Assembly: GCA_938005315.1 (NCBI GenBank)
Contig: CALLOB010000056.1
Location: forward strand, 1 to 34,825
DNA: 34,825 bases
From: an uncultured Phycisphaerae bacterium
GTDB lineage: Bacteria > Planctomycetota > Phycisphaerae > UBA1845 > PWPN01
Direction: 5' to 3'
The position numbers and the translations under genes are program-made. Of this stretch, positions 26,108 to 32,823 are shown piece after piece. Position 1 is the stretch's first letter. Every line of letters begins with the position of its first letter. The notes beneath the pieces are model-generated. The model was not told the origin of the DNA, did not search any database, and worked only from the letters and a program-made list of their open reading frames with translations.

Positions 26108-27355
26108 ATGACCGACGTATGGTTCACGGCCGCCCTGTGGGTGGGGCTGGCGCTGGTGGCCACGCTGCTTTCCATCTGGCTGCGCGTGGCGACGGCCCTG
26201 TCCGAGATCGTCGTCGGTACGGTCGCGCAACTGATCATCGGTGCCGTCGCGGGCGTCGCCGCCCTGGGGGCCCACGAGCCCTGGATCAGGTTCCTGTCGG
26301 GCACCGGGGCCATCGTCCTGACCTTCCTGGCCGGGGCGGAACTGGATCCGGCGGTGTTCCGGGCCCGGTGGAAGGAGGCGACCGTCATCGGACTGGTAGC
26401 CTTTTTCGCCCCGTTCCTCGGCTGCGCGGCCGTGGCATACTACGTGCTGGACTGGGAACCTCGGGCCAGCTGGCTGGCGGGCGTGGCTCTGTCCACGACC
26501 TCGGTGGCCGTGGTCTATGCGGTCATGCTCGAGCTGGGCTTCAACCGGACGGACTTCGGCAAGGCCGTCCTGGCCGCGTGTTTCATCAACGATCTGGGGA
26601 CGGTCATCGCCCTGGGGCTGATCTTCTCGCCATTCACGATCCGCACGGGCGTGTTTGTCGGGGCGAGCATCGTGGTCTTCGCGATCATTCCCTTCCTGAC
26701 GCCCTGGTTCTTCAGACGCTACGGCAACCGCCCCTCGGAGCTGGAGGCCAAGTACCTGCTGCTGCTGCTGTTCGGCATGGGAGCCCTGGCCGCCTGGGCC
26801 GACAGCGAGGCCGTGCTGCCGGCCTACGTGATCGGCATGGTCCTGGCCGGCACGGTCGGCAGGGATCACGTCCTGGTGCGCCGCCTCCGCACGCTGACCT
26901 TCGGGCTGCTGACGCCCTTCTACTTCATCCGGGCGGGCTCGTTCGTGTCCGTTCCGGCCCTGCTGGCCGCCCCGATGACGTTTCTCATCCTGCTGGCCGC
27001 CAAGGTCGTCAGCAAATGCGTGGGCGTGTATCCCACCACCAGGGCCTTCCGGTACGAGTACCGTCAGGCGGTGTACACCACGCTGCTGATGTCCACGGGC
27101 CTGACCTTCGGCACGATCTCGGCGCTCTTCGGCCTGACCCACGACATCATCACCCAGGACCAGTACTCGTATCTCGTCGCCGCGGTCGTCGCCAGCGCCG
27201 TCATCCCGACGCTGGTGGCCAACGCCTTCTTCATCCCGTATGACCTGCTGACCCGGCGCGGCGGCGCGACCACGGGGCAGGCGGACCCGGCCGGCGGCCG
27301 GGCGATCCGGAGCGGCGCCCGGGCCGACGGCGATGCGGCGCCGGTTGAATCATGA
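26108..27355 (+). CDS. CPA-type cation:proton antiporter
   Basis: 415 aa with about 12 hydrophobic segments, characteristic of the Na+/H+ exchanger domain. The region AVLAACFINDLGTVIALGLI holds an Asn-Asp pair, as in the ion-binding site of electroneutral exchangers, where electrogenic members have Asp-Asp. An unwound-helix-like LSTTSVAVVYAVMLE is also present, along with PFYFIRAGSFVSVPALL near the second half. A GGGAGGT site lies about 10 nt before ATG 26108. Antiporters of this kind are recurrent neighbours of fluoride riboswitches. It may restore ion balance after HF entry acidifies the cell, or move fluoride itself; this sequence cannot show which. It lies 72 nt after crcB. Confidence 0.9.
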   Translation: MTDVWFTAALWVGLALVATLLSIWLRVATALSEIVVGTVAQLIIGAVAGVAALGAHEPWIRFLSGTGAIVLTFLAGAELDPAVFRARWKEATVIGLVAFFAPFLGCAAVAYYVLDWEPRASWLAGVALSTTSVAVVYAVMLELGFNRTDFGKAVLAACFINDLGTVIALGLIFSPFTIRTGVFVGASIVVFAIIPFLTPWFFRRYGNRPSELEAKYLLLLLFGMGALAAWADSEAVLPAYVIGMVLAGTVGRDHVLVRRLRTLTFGLLTPFYFIRAGSFVSVPALLAAPMTFLILLAAKVVSKCVGVYPTTRAFRYEYRQAVYTTLLMSTGLTFGTISALFGLTHDIITQDQYSYLVAAVVASAVIPTLVANAFFIPYDLLTRRGGATTGQADPAGGRAIRSGARADGDAAPVES

Positions 27356-27368
27356 GAGGTGGTGAGCC

Positions 27369-27782
27369 ATGAAGACCATTCTTGCAGCCCACGACGGGTC
27401 CGAATCGGCCAAACGGGCGTTCCAGTTCGCCGTCGAACTGGCCGCGGCCTTCGGGGCCCGGGTGATCGTCGTGTCGGTGGCCCGACCGGCGGAACCGCCC
27501 ACGGCGGTCGAGACCTCCGCCCTGCTGGACGCGGCCACCGAGCACTTCGAAAAGGATTTCGCCGTCTTTCGCGAGATCGCCGGGGCCGCGGGCGTGCCGC
27601 TGGAGACCGCGGTGGTCGTGGGCCATCCGGCCGACCAGATCGTCCACCAGGCCGCGGAGCGCCAGGTCGACATGATCGTGATGGGCCACCGCGGCAAGAG
27701 CCGGTTCCAGCGCTGGCTGCTGGGTTCGGTGTCCAAGCGGGTTCTGAGTTACGCGCCCTGCACCGTGACGGTGGTGAGGTGA
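27369..27782 (+). CDS. Universal stress protein, UspA family
   Basis: 137 aa, single Usp domain. It starts MKTILAAHDGSESAKRAFQF with the conserved first strand and Asp, has HPADQIVHQAAERQVDMIVM in the middle, and ends with the ATP-binding signature GHRGKSRFQRWLLGSVSKRV, matching G-2x-G-9x-G-S. It is therefore probably an ATP-binding member. It follows the antiporter by 13 nt and precedes the DUF190 gene by 3 nt, so all are likely co-transcribed under fluoride control. UspA proteins are known passengers of fluoride-riboswitch operons; their role there is unclear. Confidence 0.93.
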   Translation: MKTILAAHDGSESAKRAFQFAVELAAAFGARVIVVSVARPAEPPTAVETSALLDAATEHFEKDFAVFREIAGAAGVPLETAVVVGHPADQIVHQAAERQVDMIVMGHRGKSRFQRWLLGSVSKRVLSYAPCTVTVVR

Positions 27783-27785
27783 CCC

Positions 27786-28136
27786 ATGAGACTGGAAGGC
27801 GAAGCGCAGCTGCTCCGCGTGTTCATCGGCGAGAGCGACAAGTGGCAGGGCCGGCCGCTGTACGAGGCCATCGTGCTCAAGGCCCGGGAACTCCACCTGG
27901 CCGGGGCCACCGTGCTCCGCGGGCCCATGGGCTTCGGCAAGAACAGCCGTCTGCACACGGTGAAGATCCTGCGATTGTCCGACGACCTGCCCATCATCAT
28001 CGAGATCGTGGACACCGAGGAGAAGATCAACGCGTTCCTGCCCTGCATCGACGAGATGATGGGCGACGGCCTGATCACCATCGAAAAGGTCCGCGTAATC
28101 CGTTACAGCGCCAGCGACGCGAATGCCGGCGCCTGA
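27786..28136 (+). CDS. DUF190 protein
   Basis: 116 aa. It shows the DUF190 pattern: an N-terminal strand LLRVFIGESDKWQGRPLYEA, a helix IVLKARELHLAGATVLRG, the conserved loop GPMGFGKNSRLHTVKIL, then LSDDLPIIIEIVDTEEKINA and a C-terminal strand ending VIRY. The ferredoxin-like, PII-related fold suggests a small regulatory or ligand-binding protein. DUF190 genes are often next to or fused with crcB, so a role in fluoride or ion-channel regulation is a fair inference but unproven. Three bases separate it from the UspA stop. Confidence 0.92.
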   Translation: MRLEGEAQLLRVFIGESDKWQGRPLYEAIVLKARELHLAGATVLRGPMGFGKNSRLHTVKILRLSDDLPIIIEIVDTEEKINAFLPCIDEMMGDGLITIEKVRVIRYSASDANAGA

Positions 28137-28199
28137 GCCCTCCTCGGCACGCCGCGGCCGGCACGGGCCGCAACCGCGGCCGGAAAGGCATGGGCGACG

Positions 28200-28583
28200 A
28201 TGTGCTGCCCCGAAGACGGAAGACGGGAACGCAGAAGCCGCGATCCGCAGATCCTCCGGGAGGAGGTTCTGCGGCCCAGCCGCTATCTGGGCTACGACCG
28301 CGACCGGATGGGCTGCTATTTCCTCGGGCGGGAGGCCTTCGAACTGGCCGAGTCGCAGTTCCGACGGGCCGTCTACCTCAATCCCTTCGAGCCGGCCTTC
28401 CAGCTTCACTGGGCCGTGGCCCTGATCCGTCTGAACCGCATGGACCAGGCCCGGGAGGTGTTGGCCCGGCTCTTCCGCGAACGTCGCGACGACGCCGAGG
28501 TCCGCCGGATGTGGCGGCACTTCTGGCCGGACGAGCCGCCGCCCGGGCCGCAGGCCGGTCCGACCGGGGCGACCGGGGCGTAA
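28200..28583 (+). CDS. Small TPR-like protein at the end of the fluoride operon
   Basis: 127 aa. The middle contains one to two TPR-like helix pairs: FLGREAFELAESQFRRAVYL, then NPFEPAFQLHWAVALIRLNR and MDQAREVLARLFRERRDD, with the TPR-type Ala/Pro positions. The first 30 residues are charged and Cys-rich (MCCPEDGRRERR); the last 20 are a Pro/Gly-rich tail. TPR proteins usually mediate protein-protein contacts; no partner is evident. It follows the DUF190 gene by 63 nt and is convergent with the symporter gene, so it probably closes the operon. GGAAAGG lies upstream of ATG 28200. Confidence 0.65.
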   Translation: MCCPEDGRRERRSRDPQILREEVLRPSRYLGYDRDRMGCYFLGREAFELAESQFRRAVYLNPFEPAFQLHWAVALIRLNRMDQAREVLARLFRERRDDAEVRRMWRHFWPDEPPPGPQAGPTGATGA

Positions 28584-28649
28584 CCCCGCCGCGACCGGGC
28601 CCTGACCTCCCGGCCCTCCCGGTCCGCGCGCGACAGGCCCCCGGGCGCC

Positions 28650-30731
28650 TCACCAGAACACCGTGTAAAGCCCCAGCGTCAGAACCACGACCGCCGCGCC
28701 CCAGAGCTTAACATCCGCCGTGGTCCTGAGATCCATCTGAGGGTTGACCGGAAGATCCACAGGCCGGGGCATCGGCCGGACCAGCCGCATGACCGCCAGC
28801 ACCCCCAGCACCACGAAGAAGCAGATCGCCATGCGATCCAGAAAGGCCCGTTCGGCCAGCCAGGCCGCCGCACGGGTCCCGCCGAAGGCGGGAATCCGGT
28901 CGGCCCACTTGATCGCCCCGTACAGGATCGGATTGAGAATCAGTCCGACCACGCCGCAGGCCCGCGGGGCGCGGTGCACCAGCACGCCGAACAGGAATAC
29001 CGCCAGGATGCCCGGCGAGATGAAGCCCTGGAACTCCTGGATGAAGGTGAAGATGCCGCCAAACCGGGGGTTATCCAGGTTGGGGGCGACGAGGATGGCG
29101 ATCAGCACGAACAACACGACGCAGATGCGCCCGACAGTCACCAGTTCGAACTGCCCGGCGCGGGGCTTGAGTTTGCGGTAGACGTCCATCGCGAAGATGG
29201 TGCTCGAGGAGTTCAGCATCGAGGCCAGCGAGCTGACCACCGCACCGAAAATCGCCGCCAGCACGAAGCCTTTGAGCCCGCTGCCGGTGGCCAGCAGGTT
29301 TTTGATCAGCACCGGAAACGCCGCGTCGTAATCGCGCAGCACCAGCTCCTGGTCGGAGACTTTGAGCCGTTTGGCCTCGGCCAGCAGCGCGTTATTGGCG
29401 GCCACCAGGTCCGCGGGAGCAACGCCGGTCGCATCGATGCCCGCGGGCTCGGCCGAACCCAGCCGCGCGGCATTGAAGCGGATCATCCTGCGGACATCCC
29501 CGGGGTGTCGGGCGGCGAAGGTTTCGGAGAACTTCAGGACGGCGGTTTTCTCCGGCGGCCGGGACTCCGCGGCCTTGAGCCGGGCCTCGATGGCCTTGAT
29601 GTCGTTGACGAACAGCGGGTCGGTCGGGTCGGGCTTGAGATCAGCCGAGAGCGCCGGATACAACTCCGGAGCGAACGTGGCGATCATCCTGGCGTTCTTG
29701 ACCGTCGCGGCCGCCCCCAGGTCAGCGCTGAAGAGGTTGTAGGCCAGGATGCCCGGGATCACCACCACGAAGGGGATCAGCAGCTTGAGGAACGCCGCGA
29801 ACACCACCCCCCGCTGCCCCTCGGCCAGCGACCTGGAGCCCAGCGTCCGCTGGGTGATGTACTGGTTGAGCCCCCAGTAAAAGAAGTTGGGGATCCACAG
29901 TCCCACGACCAGCGCCGTCCACGGTATCTCCGGATCGGTGGCCGGCTTGACCATGTGCAGCTTGCCGACGCTCCAGTCCCCGCTGTTGAGCATTCGCAGC
30001 CGTTCGAAGACGCCCGCTCCGGCGAGGGCCGAGGGTTCCACCGGCACCGTGCCCGTGGGGGCCAGCACCGCCGGGTCGGCGCCGGCCAGGGCCTTCAGGG
30101 CCAGAACGGCGATGACCATGCCGCCGACGATCAGCGCCGAGCCCTGCAGCAGGTCCGCCCAGGCGCAGGCCTTGAGCCCGCCGGCGAACACGTACACCGC
30201 CGCCAGCAGGCCGATGATCCAGCAGCCCACCGTGATGCTGCCCAGGTCCTGCCCGAACAGCGTCTGGCCCTGGAAGTTCACCGTGATCACCTTGGCCCCC
30301 GAGTAGATCACCGAGGCCGTCGGCACGCCCACCAGGATGATCAGCGTCGAAACAGCCATCACCGTTCGGGCAAAGGCGTTGTAGCGGTACTCCAGGAACT
30401 CCGGAATGGTGTAGATACCGCTCTTGAGGAACGTCGGCAGGAACAGGAACGCCACCACCACCAGCGTGATCGCGGCCATCCATTCGTAGCTGGCGATCGC
30501 CATCCCCAGCCAGTCGGCCGCCTTGCCGCTCATGCCCACGAACTGCTCGGTGGAGATGTTCGCCGCGATCAGCGAAAACCCCACCAGCCACCAGCTCAAG
30601 CCGCGACCGGCCAGGAAGTAGTCCCGGGCGCCGTGCTCGCCGCGGGTCTGCTCTCCGCGGCTCTTCCACAACCCGATGGTGATGACCGCCGCCACGAACG
30701 CGACGAACACGACAAGGTCGGCAATCCCCAT
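28650..30731 (-). CDS. Sodium:solute symporter (SSS family)
   Basis: 693 aa inner-membrane transporter with the SSS/SGLT fold, about 14 hydrophobic segments. Recognisable parts: RDYFLAGRGLSWWLVGFSLI in helix 1-2, ANISTEQFVGMSGKAADWLG typical of sugar-type members, YTIPEFLEYRYNAFARTVMA, VFAGGLKACAWADLLQG, and ALVVGLWIPNFFYWGLNQYI followed by TQRTLGSRSL. A soluble insertion of about 130 residues (about 345-470) is longer than usual. The last segments match vSGLT-like proteins. It probably imports a sugar or related solute with Na+; the nearby glycosidases fit sugar uptake. Start ATG 30731 has GGAAGGAG upstream. Confidence 0.92.
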   Translation of the reverse strand: MGIADLVVFVAFVAAVITIGLWKSRGEQTRGEHGARDYFLAGRGLSWWLVGFSLIAANISTEQFVGMSGKAADWLGMAIASYEWMAAITLVVVAFLFLPTFLKSGIYTIPEFLEYRYNAFARTVMAVSTLIILVGVPTASVIYSGAKVITVNFQGQTLFGQDLGSITVGCWIIGLLAAVYVFAGGLKACAWADLLQGSALIVGGMVIAVLALKALAGADPAVLAPTGTVPVEPSALAGAGVFERLRMLNSGDWSVGKLHMVKPATDPEIPWTALVVGLWIPNFFYWGLNQYITQRTLGSRSLAEGQRGVVFAAFLKLLIPFVVVIPGILAYNLFSADLGAAATVKNARMIATFAPELYPALSADLKPDPTDPLFVNDIKAIEARLKAAESRPPEKTAVLKFSETFAARHPGDVRRMIRFNAARLGSAEPAGIDATGVAPADLVAANNALLAEAKRLKVSDQELVLRDYDAAFPVLIKNLLATGSGLKGFVLAAIFGAVVSSLASMLNSSSTIFAMDVYRKLKPRAGQFELVTVGRICVVLFVLIAILVAPNLDNPRFGGIFTFIQEFQGFISPGILAVFLFGVLVHRAPRACGVVGLILNPILYGAIKWADRIPAFGGTRAAAWLAERAFLDRMAICFFVVLGVLAVMRLVRPMPRPVDLPVNPQMDLRTTADVKLWGAAVVVLTLGLYTVFW

Positions 30732-31038
30732 GATGTGCTCCTTCCGTCACGACGCTGGGAAAGCGGATCGGACCGGTGACGCTCGCCCGCGGACGTCCGC
30801 CGTCCCGGTCCGCGCCGGCCACCGGGGAAACGGCCATGAACCACACCCGCACGACGCCCGCACGGGCGCGGGGATTCTAACCGCAGAGTCTGGACGGAAT
30901 GAACAACCCCGGGCGCCGCAATCCGGGGACCGCCGGTCTGTCTTCCAGGAGCCCGGAGTACCTCCCATGCGCCGCTCCCCGGACGGGACCGCGCCGGTCC
31001 GCCGGGGGAGCCGAAGCCATGAGTCAGGAGCGGGGACG
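30732..31038. other. Intergenic region between symporter and YbjN-like gene
   Basis: About 300 bases upstream of the symporter. I see no gene, RNA or clear promoter beyond the GGAAGGAG ribosome site. The short frames present are Arg/Pro/Gly-rich and lack ribosome sites. Confidence 0.5.
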
Positions 31039-31713
31039 CTACTCCTCGACCGCCATCTCCACCTCGGCGATCACCTCCGCCGGAGACAGGTCGTCTGCGT
31101 ACACCAGCCGGCAGAAGGCCCGGTGGTAGCGGTCCACCGTGCCCAGGGCGATACCGACCAGATAGCGGAACTGCTCGAGCGTCAGAGTTCCGTCCGCGAC
31201 CGGCACCGCGATCCGGAACCCCAGCCGCCCGTCCGACATCCCCAGATCGAAATTGCCCAACCACATGCCGTAGTTCGCCCGGGTGACCGCTTCGGCCATC
31301 GCCGGCCGGCGGTCCTCGGGCACGATCAGCGGCAGGGCCACCAGCGCACAGAAGCGCAGCGGGGCATCGACGGCCACCAGACGCACGTCCACCGACAGGC
31401 TCTTGAGGCGGAAAGCCGCCTCGATGGCCGGCTCGTCATCGCGGACGGTGAACCGCATGCCATCCTGCTCCAGGTAGCCGGCCACTTCCTTGATCATCTC
31501 TGCGGCGCGGGTCATGTTCGACTCCTTACTCTCCCGACGCAGCTTCGGCCTGGCCGGGGTGACCGGCACGATACCCGTCTCCGACGTCCTCTGCGGGCCG
31601 GACAGCGCCACCGGCGGCCCCGAATCGCGCACCTGCCGCCTGCTGAGCCGGTGAACCATGACCAGCAGGCTCAACAGCACCAGAGTGCAGGCGATCTGTA
31701 GAAAAGTAACCAT
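31039..31713 (-). CDS. YbjN-like protein with optional membrane anchor
   Basis: 224 aa from ATG 31713. The N-terminus MVTFLQIACTLVLLSLLVMV is a transmembrane or signal-anchor helix, followed by a linker of about 45 residues. From Met67 the sequence is a YbjN/type III-chaperone-like fold (MTRAAEMIKEVAGYLEQDG; FRLKSLSVDVRLVAVDAPLR; DGTLTLEQFRYLVGIALGTV). A strong AAGGAG lies before that internal ATG at 31515, which would give a soluble 158-aa protein. Both forms may be made, or only the short one. YbjN-domain proteins act in sensing or chaperone roles; the function here is unknown. The neighbouring symporter gene on the same strand begins about 300 nt downstream. Confidence 0.7.
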   Translation of the reverse strand: MVTFLQIACTLVLLSLLVMVHRLSRRQVRDSGPPVALSGPQRTSETGIVPVTPARPKLRRESKESNMTRAAEMIKEVAGYLEQDGMRFTVRDDEPAIEAAFRLKSLSVDVRLVAVDAPLRFCALVALPLIVPEDRRPAMAEAVTRANYGMWLGNFDLGMSDGRLGFRIAVPVADGTLTLEQFRYLVGIALGTVDRYHRAFCRLVYADDLSPAEVIAEVEMAVEE

Positions 31714-32345
31714 GACATGCACCCCCGACGCCTCAATCCACACGCGGCCATGACGCCCGGCTACGCCCGGCGCTCCGGTGCGGCCGGGACCGGGCTTCGC
31801 ACCACGCGCGGGCCCAACACCCGGACCCCTGTATCACGCCGCGACCGACCTCCGTCGCAACGGAAACCTCCTGCCCGCCCGCGGGGCCTTGTGCAGGAAA
31901 AAGCTCTGCAGGCTTCCGTGGCCGCAGGGCTTGTCGCCGTTCAGGCCGGGGCGCAACCCTGGGGGCCGCCACCTCGATGATCGGCCATCGAACCCGCTGC
32001 GCATTCGCACCGATCGCGAACTGGCGGCCGCTCTGCCAGCGGTGGTCCGCTGTATTATTGTACGTTATGCCCACCAGGATGTATCACCGTCGAGGAATCC
32101 GCGGCCCACGCCCGCCCCTTGAATCGCTCGCCTCGTCATACATACACCAGCTTCCCGGGGTGTCAACCGAGAACCGGGAAAAACCCGGGCACGCCGGTCC
32201 GGGCTTCTCCTGCGGGGGCCGGGACGGTCCCAGGGCACGCTCCAGTCGCGCACGCAAGGAAACCGTTGCCGGCGCCGCCCGGTCGCAGCCCCGACCCATC
32301 CCGGTCAGCGGCGCCACTGCAGACCCCGGCCGGTCGAATACGCCC
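31714..32345. other. Long non-coding stretch left of the CRISPR locus
   Basis: About 630 bases without a convincing gene on either strand. A relatively AT-rich spot (TATTATTGTACGTTATG, 32052-32068) could hold a promoter, but no full match was found. Frames in 31980-32420 have non-protein-like composition and no ribosome sites. Confidence 0.5.
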
Positions 32346-32406
32346 GGCTCGACCCGATTTTTCGCGGCTCGACCCGATTTTCCGTCGTGGTGCGACCCGA
32401 TCTGTC
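32346..32406. repeat. Three short tandem repeats (CGACCCGAT core)
   Basis: Copies at 32346-32365 (GGCTCGACCCGATTTTTCGC), 32366-32385 (same except near the end) and a diverged third at 32389-32406 with GCGACCCGAT. The first two are head to tail with a 20-bp period. There are no spacers between them, so this is not a CRISPR array; a protein-binding cluster or slippage product is more likely. Confidence 0.7.
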
Positions 32407-32494
32407 ATACCCCCGTGGCATAATCAGCCGGGAACCCGCCGGCGGCCGGACGGGGGCACGGCACGCGCACCTCCCGCTCCCGGCCGAAGACTTT

Positions 32495-32556
32495 TCGCCT
32501 CGCCGGCGAGTCTTGACGAACGTGAAGCACGGGCCGATGTACCGGCGGCGAGGCGA
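32495..32556. repeat. Perfect 11-bp inverted repeat
   Basis: TCGCCTCGCCG (32495-32505) and CGGCGAGGCGA (32546-32556) with 40 bp between them. It lies about 110 bp beyond the end of the candidate tracrRNA. It could form a hairpin or be a binding site; no function is known. Confidence 0.5.
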
Positions 32557-32664
32557 GACACCGGCGAGGGTTCCGTCGCCCGGAAAACCGGCCGGTCGCG
32601 GGAACGACCGGCAGGAATCTTACTATGACAAGCGATTGCAAGTGCGCACGACCACAACGAGGGC

Positions 32665-32691
32665 AAAAAAAGAAGCCCCGCTGGGGGGCTT
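32665..32691 (-). terminator. Intrinsic terminator of the candidate tracrRNA
   Basis: On the minus strand, AAGCCCC (32691-32685) pairs with GGGGCTT (32679-32673) around CCAGC and is followed by C and seven T residues (32671-32665). This is one of the cleanest terminators in the window and fixes the strand of the small RNA. An alternative 8-bp stem using 32712-32719 and 32675-32682 would compete with it. Confidence 0.88.
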
Positions 32692-32747
32692 ATAATAAGG
32701 GGCGCTCAATGAGCGGGGCCCTGCGCGACGTAAGTCCTTACTATGAT

Positions 32748-32776
32748 TTGTCCGACAAACGTCGCTCGGATACACT
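32748..32776 (+). promoter_or_regulatory. Possible cas9 promoter
   Basis: TTGTCC (32748-32753), 17 bp, TACACT (32771-32776): four of six matches in each box with ideal spacing. It would start cas9 RNA about 40 nt before the ATG and overlap the 5' part of the candidate tracrRNA. Weak on its own. Confidence 0.3.
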
Positions 32777-32783
32777 GGACATA

Positions 32784-32811
32784 AGAATACCACCAATTCC
32801 GGTCTTGTCAA
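32784..32811 (-). promoter_or_regulatory. Promoter of the candidate tracrRNA
   Basis: On the minus strand, a consensus -35 TTGACA (32811-32806), 16 bp, and -10 TATTCT (32789-32784) preceded by an extended TGG. The -35 lies only 12 bp from the cas9 start codon, so the two genes share a very tight divergent control region. Confidence 0.72.
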
Positions 32812-32823
32812 GGGGAGATTTTC

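Larger units (their letters stand above)
32663..32777 (-). ncRNA. Candidate tracrRNA, divergent from cas9
   Basis: A compact minus-strand transcription unit of about 113 nt begins near 32777, just after a strong promoter, and ends at an intrinsic terminator. Read 5' to 3', an anti-repeat-like stretch (CGACGTTTGTCGGACAAATC, then ATAG) is followed by TAAGGACTTAC, resembling the bulge/nexus AAGG of known tracrRNAs. Then come a hairpin CGCTC-ATT-GAGCG and the terminator hairpin. That order, anti-repeat, nexus, one or two hairpins, terminator, is typical of type II tracrRNAs, and the site next to cas9 fits. If right, the CRISPR repeat should contain roughly CTATGATTTGTCCGAC. No array is in the window to confirm pairing. 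It might instead be an antisense regulator of cas9. Confidence 0.6.

Noticed and set aside
28974-30779. Large plus-strand open frame opposite the symporter
   Set aside because: The symporter has clear membrane segments and family motifs; the antisense product is His/Gln/Arg-rich and hydrophilic throughout.
32346-32406. CRISPR array next to cas9
   Set aside because: Units are 20 bp, only three, adjacent without unique spacers, and do not pair with the candidate tracrRNA.
32387-32695. Small plus-strand gene upstream of cas9
   Set aside because: It overlaps the terminator of the small RNA, has Arg/Pro-biased composition, and lacks a ribosome site.
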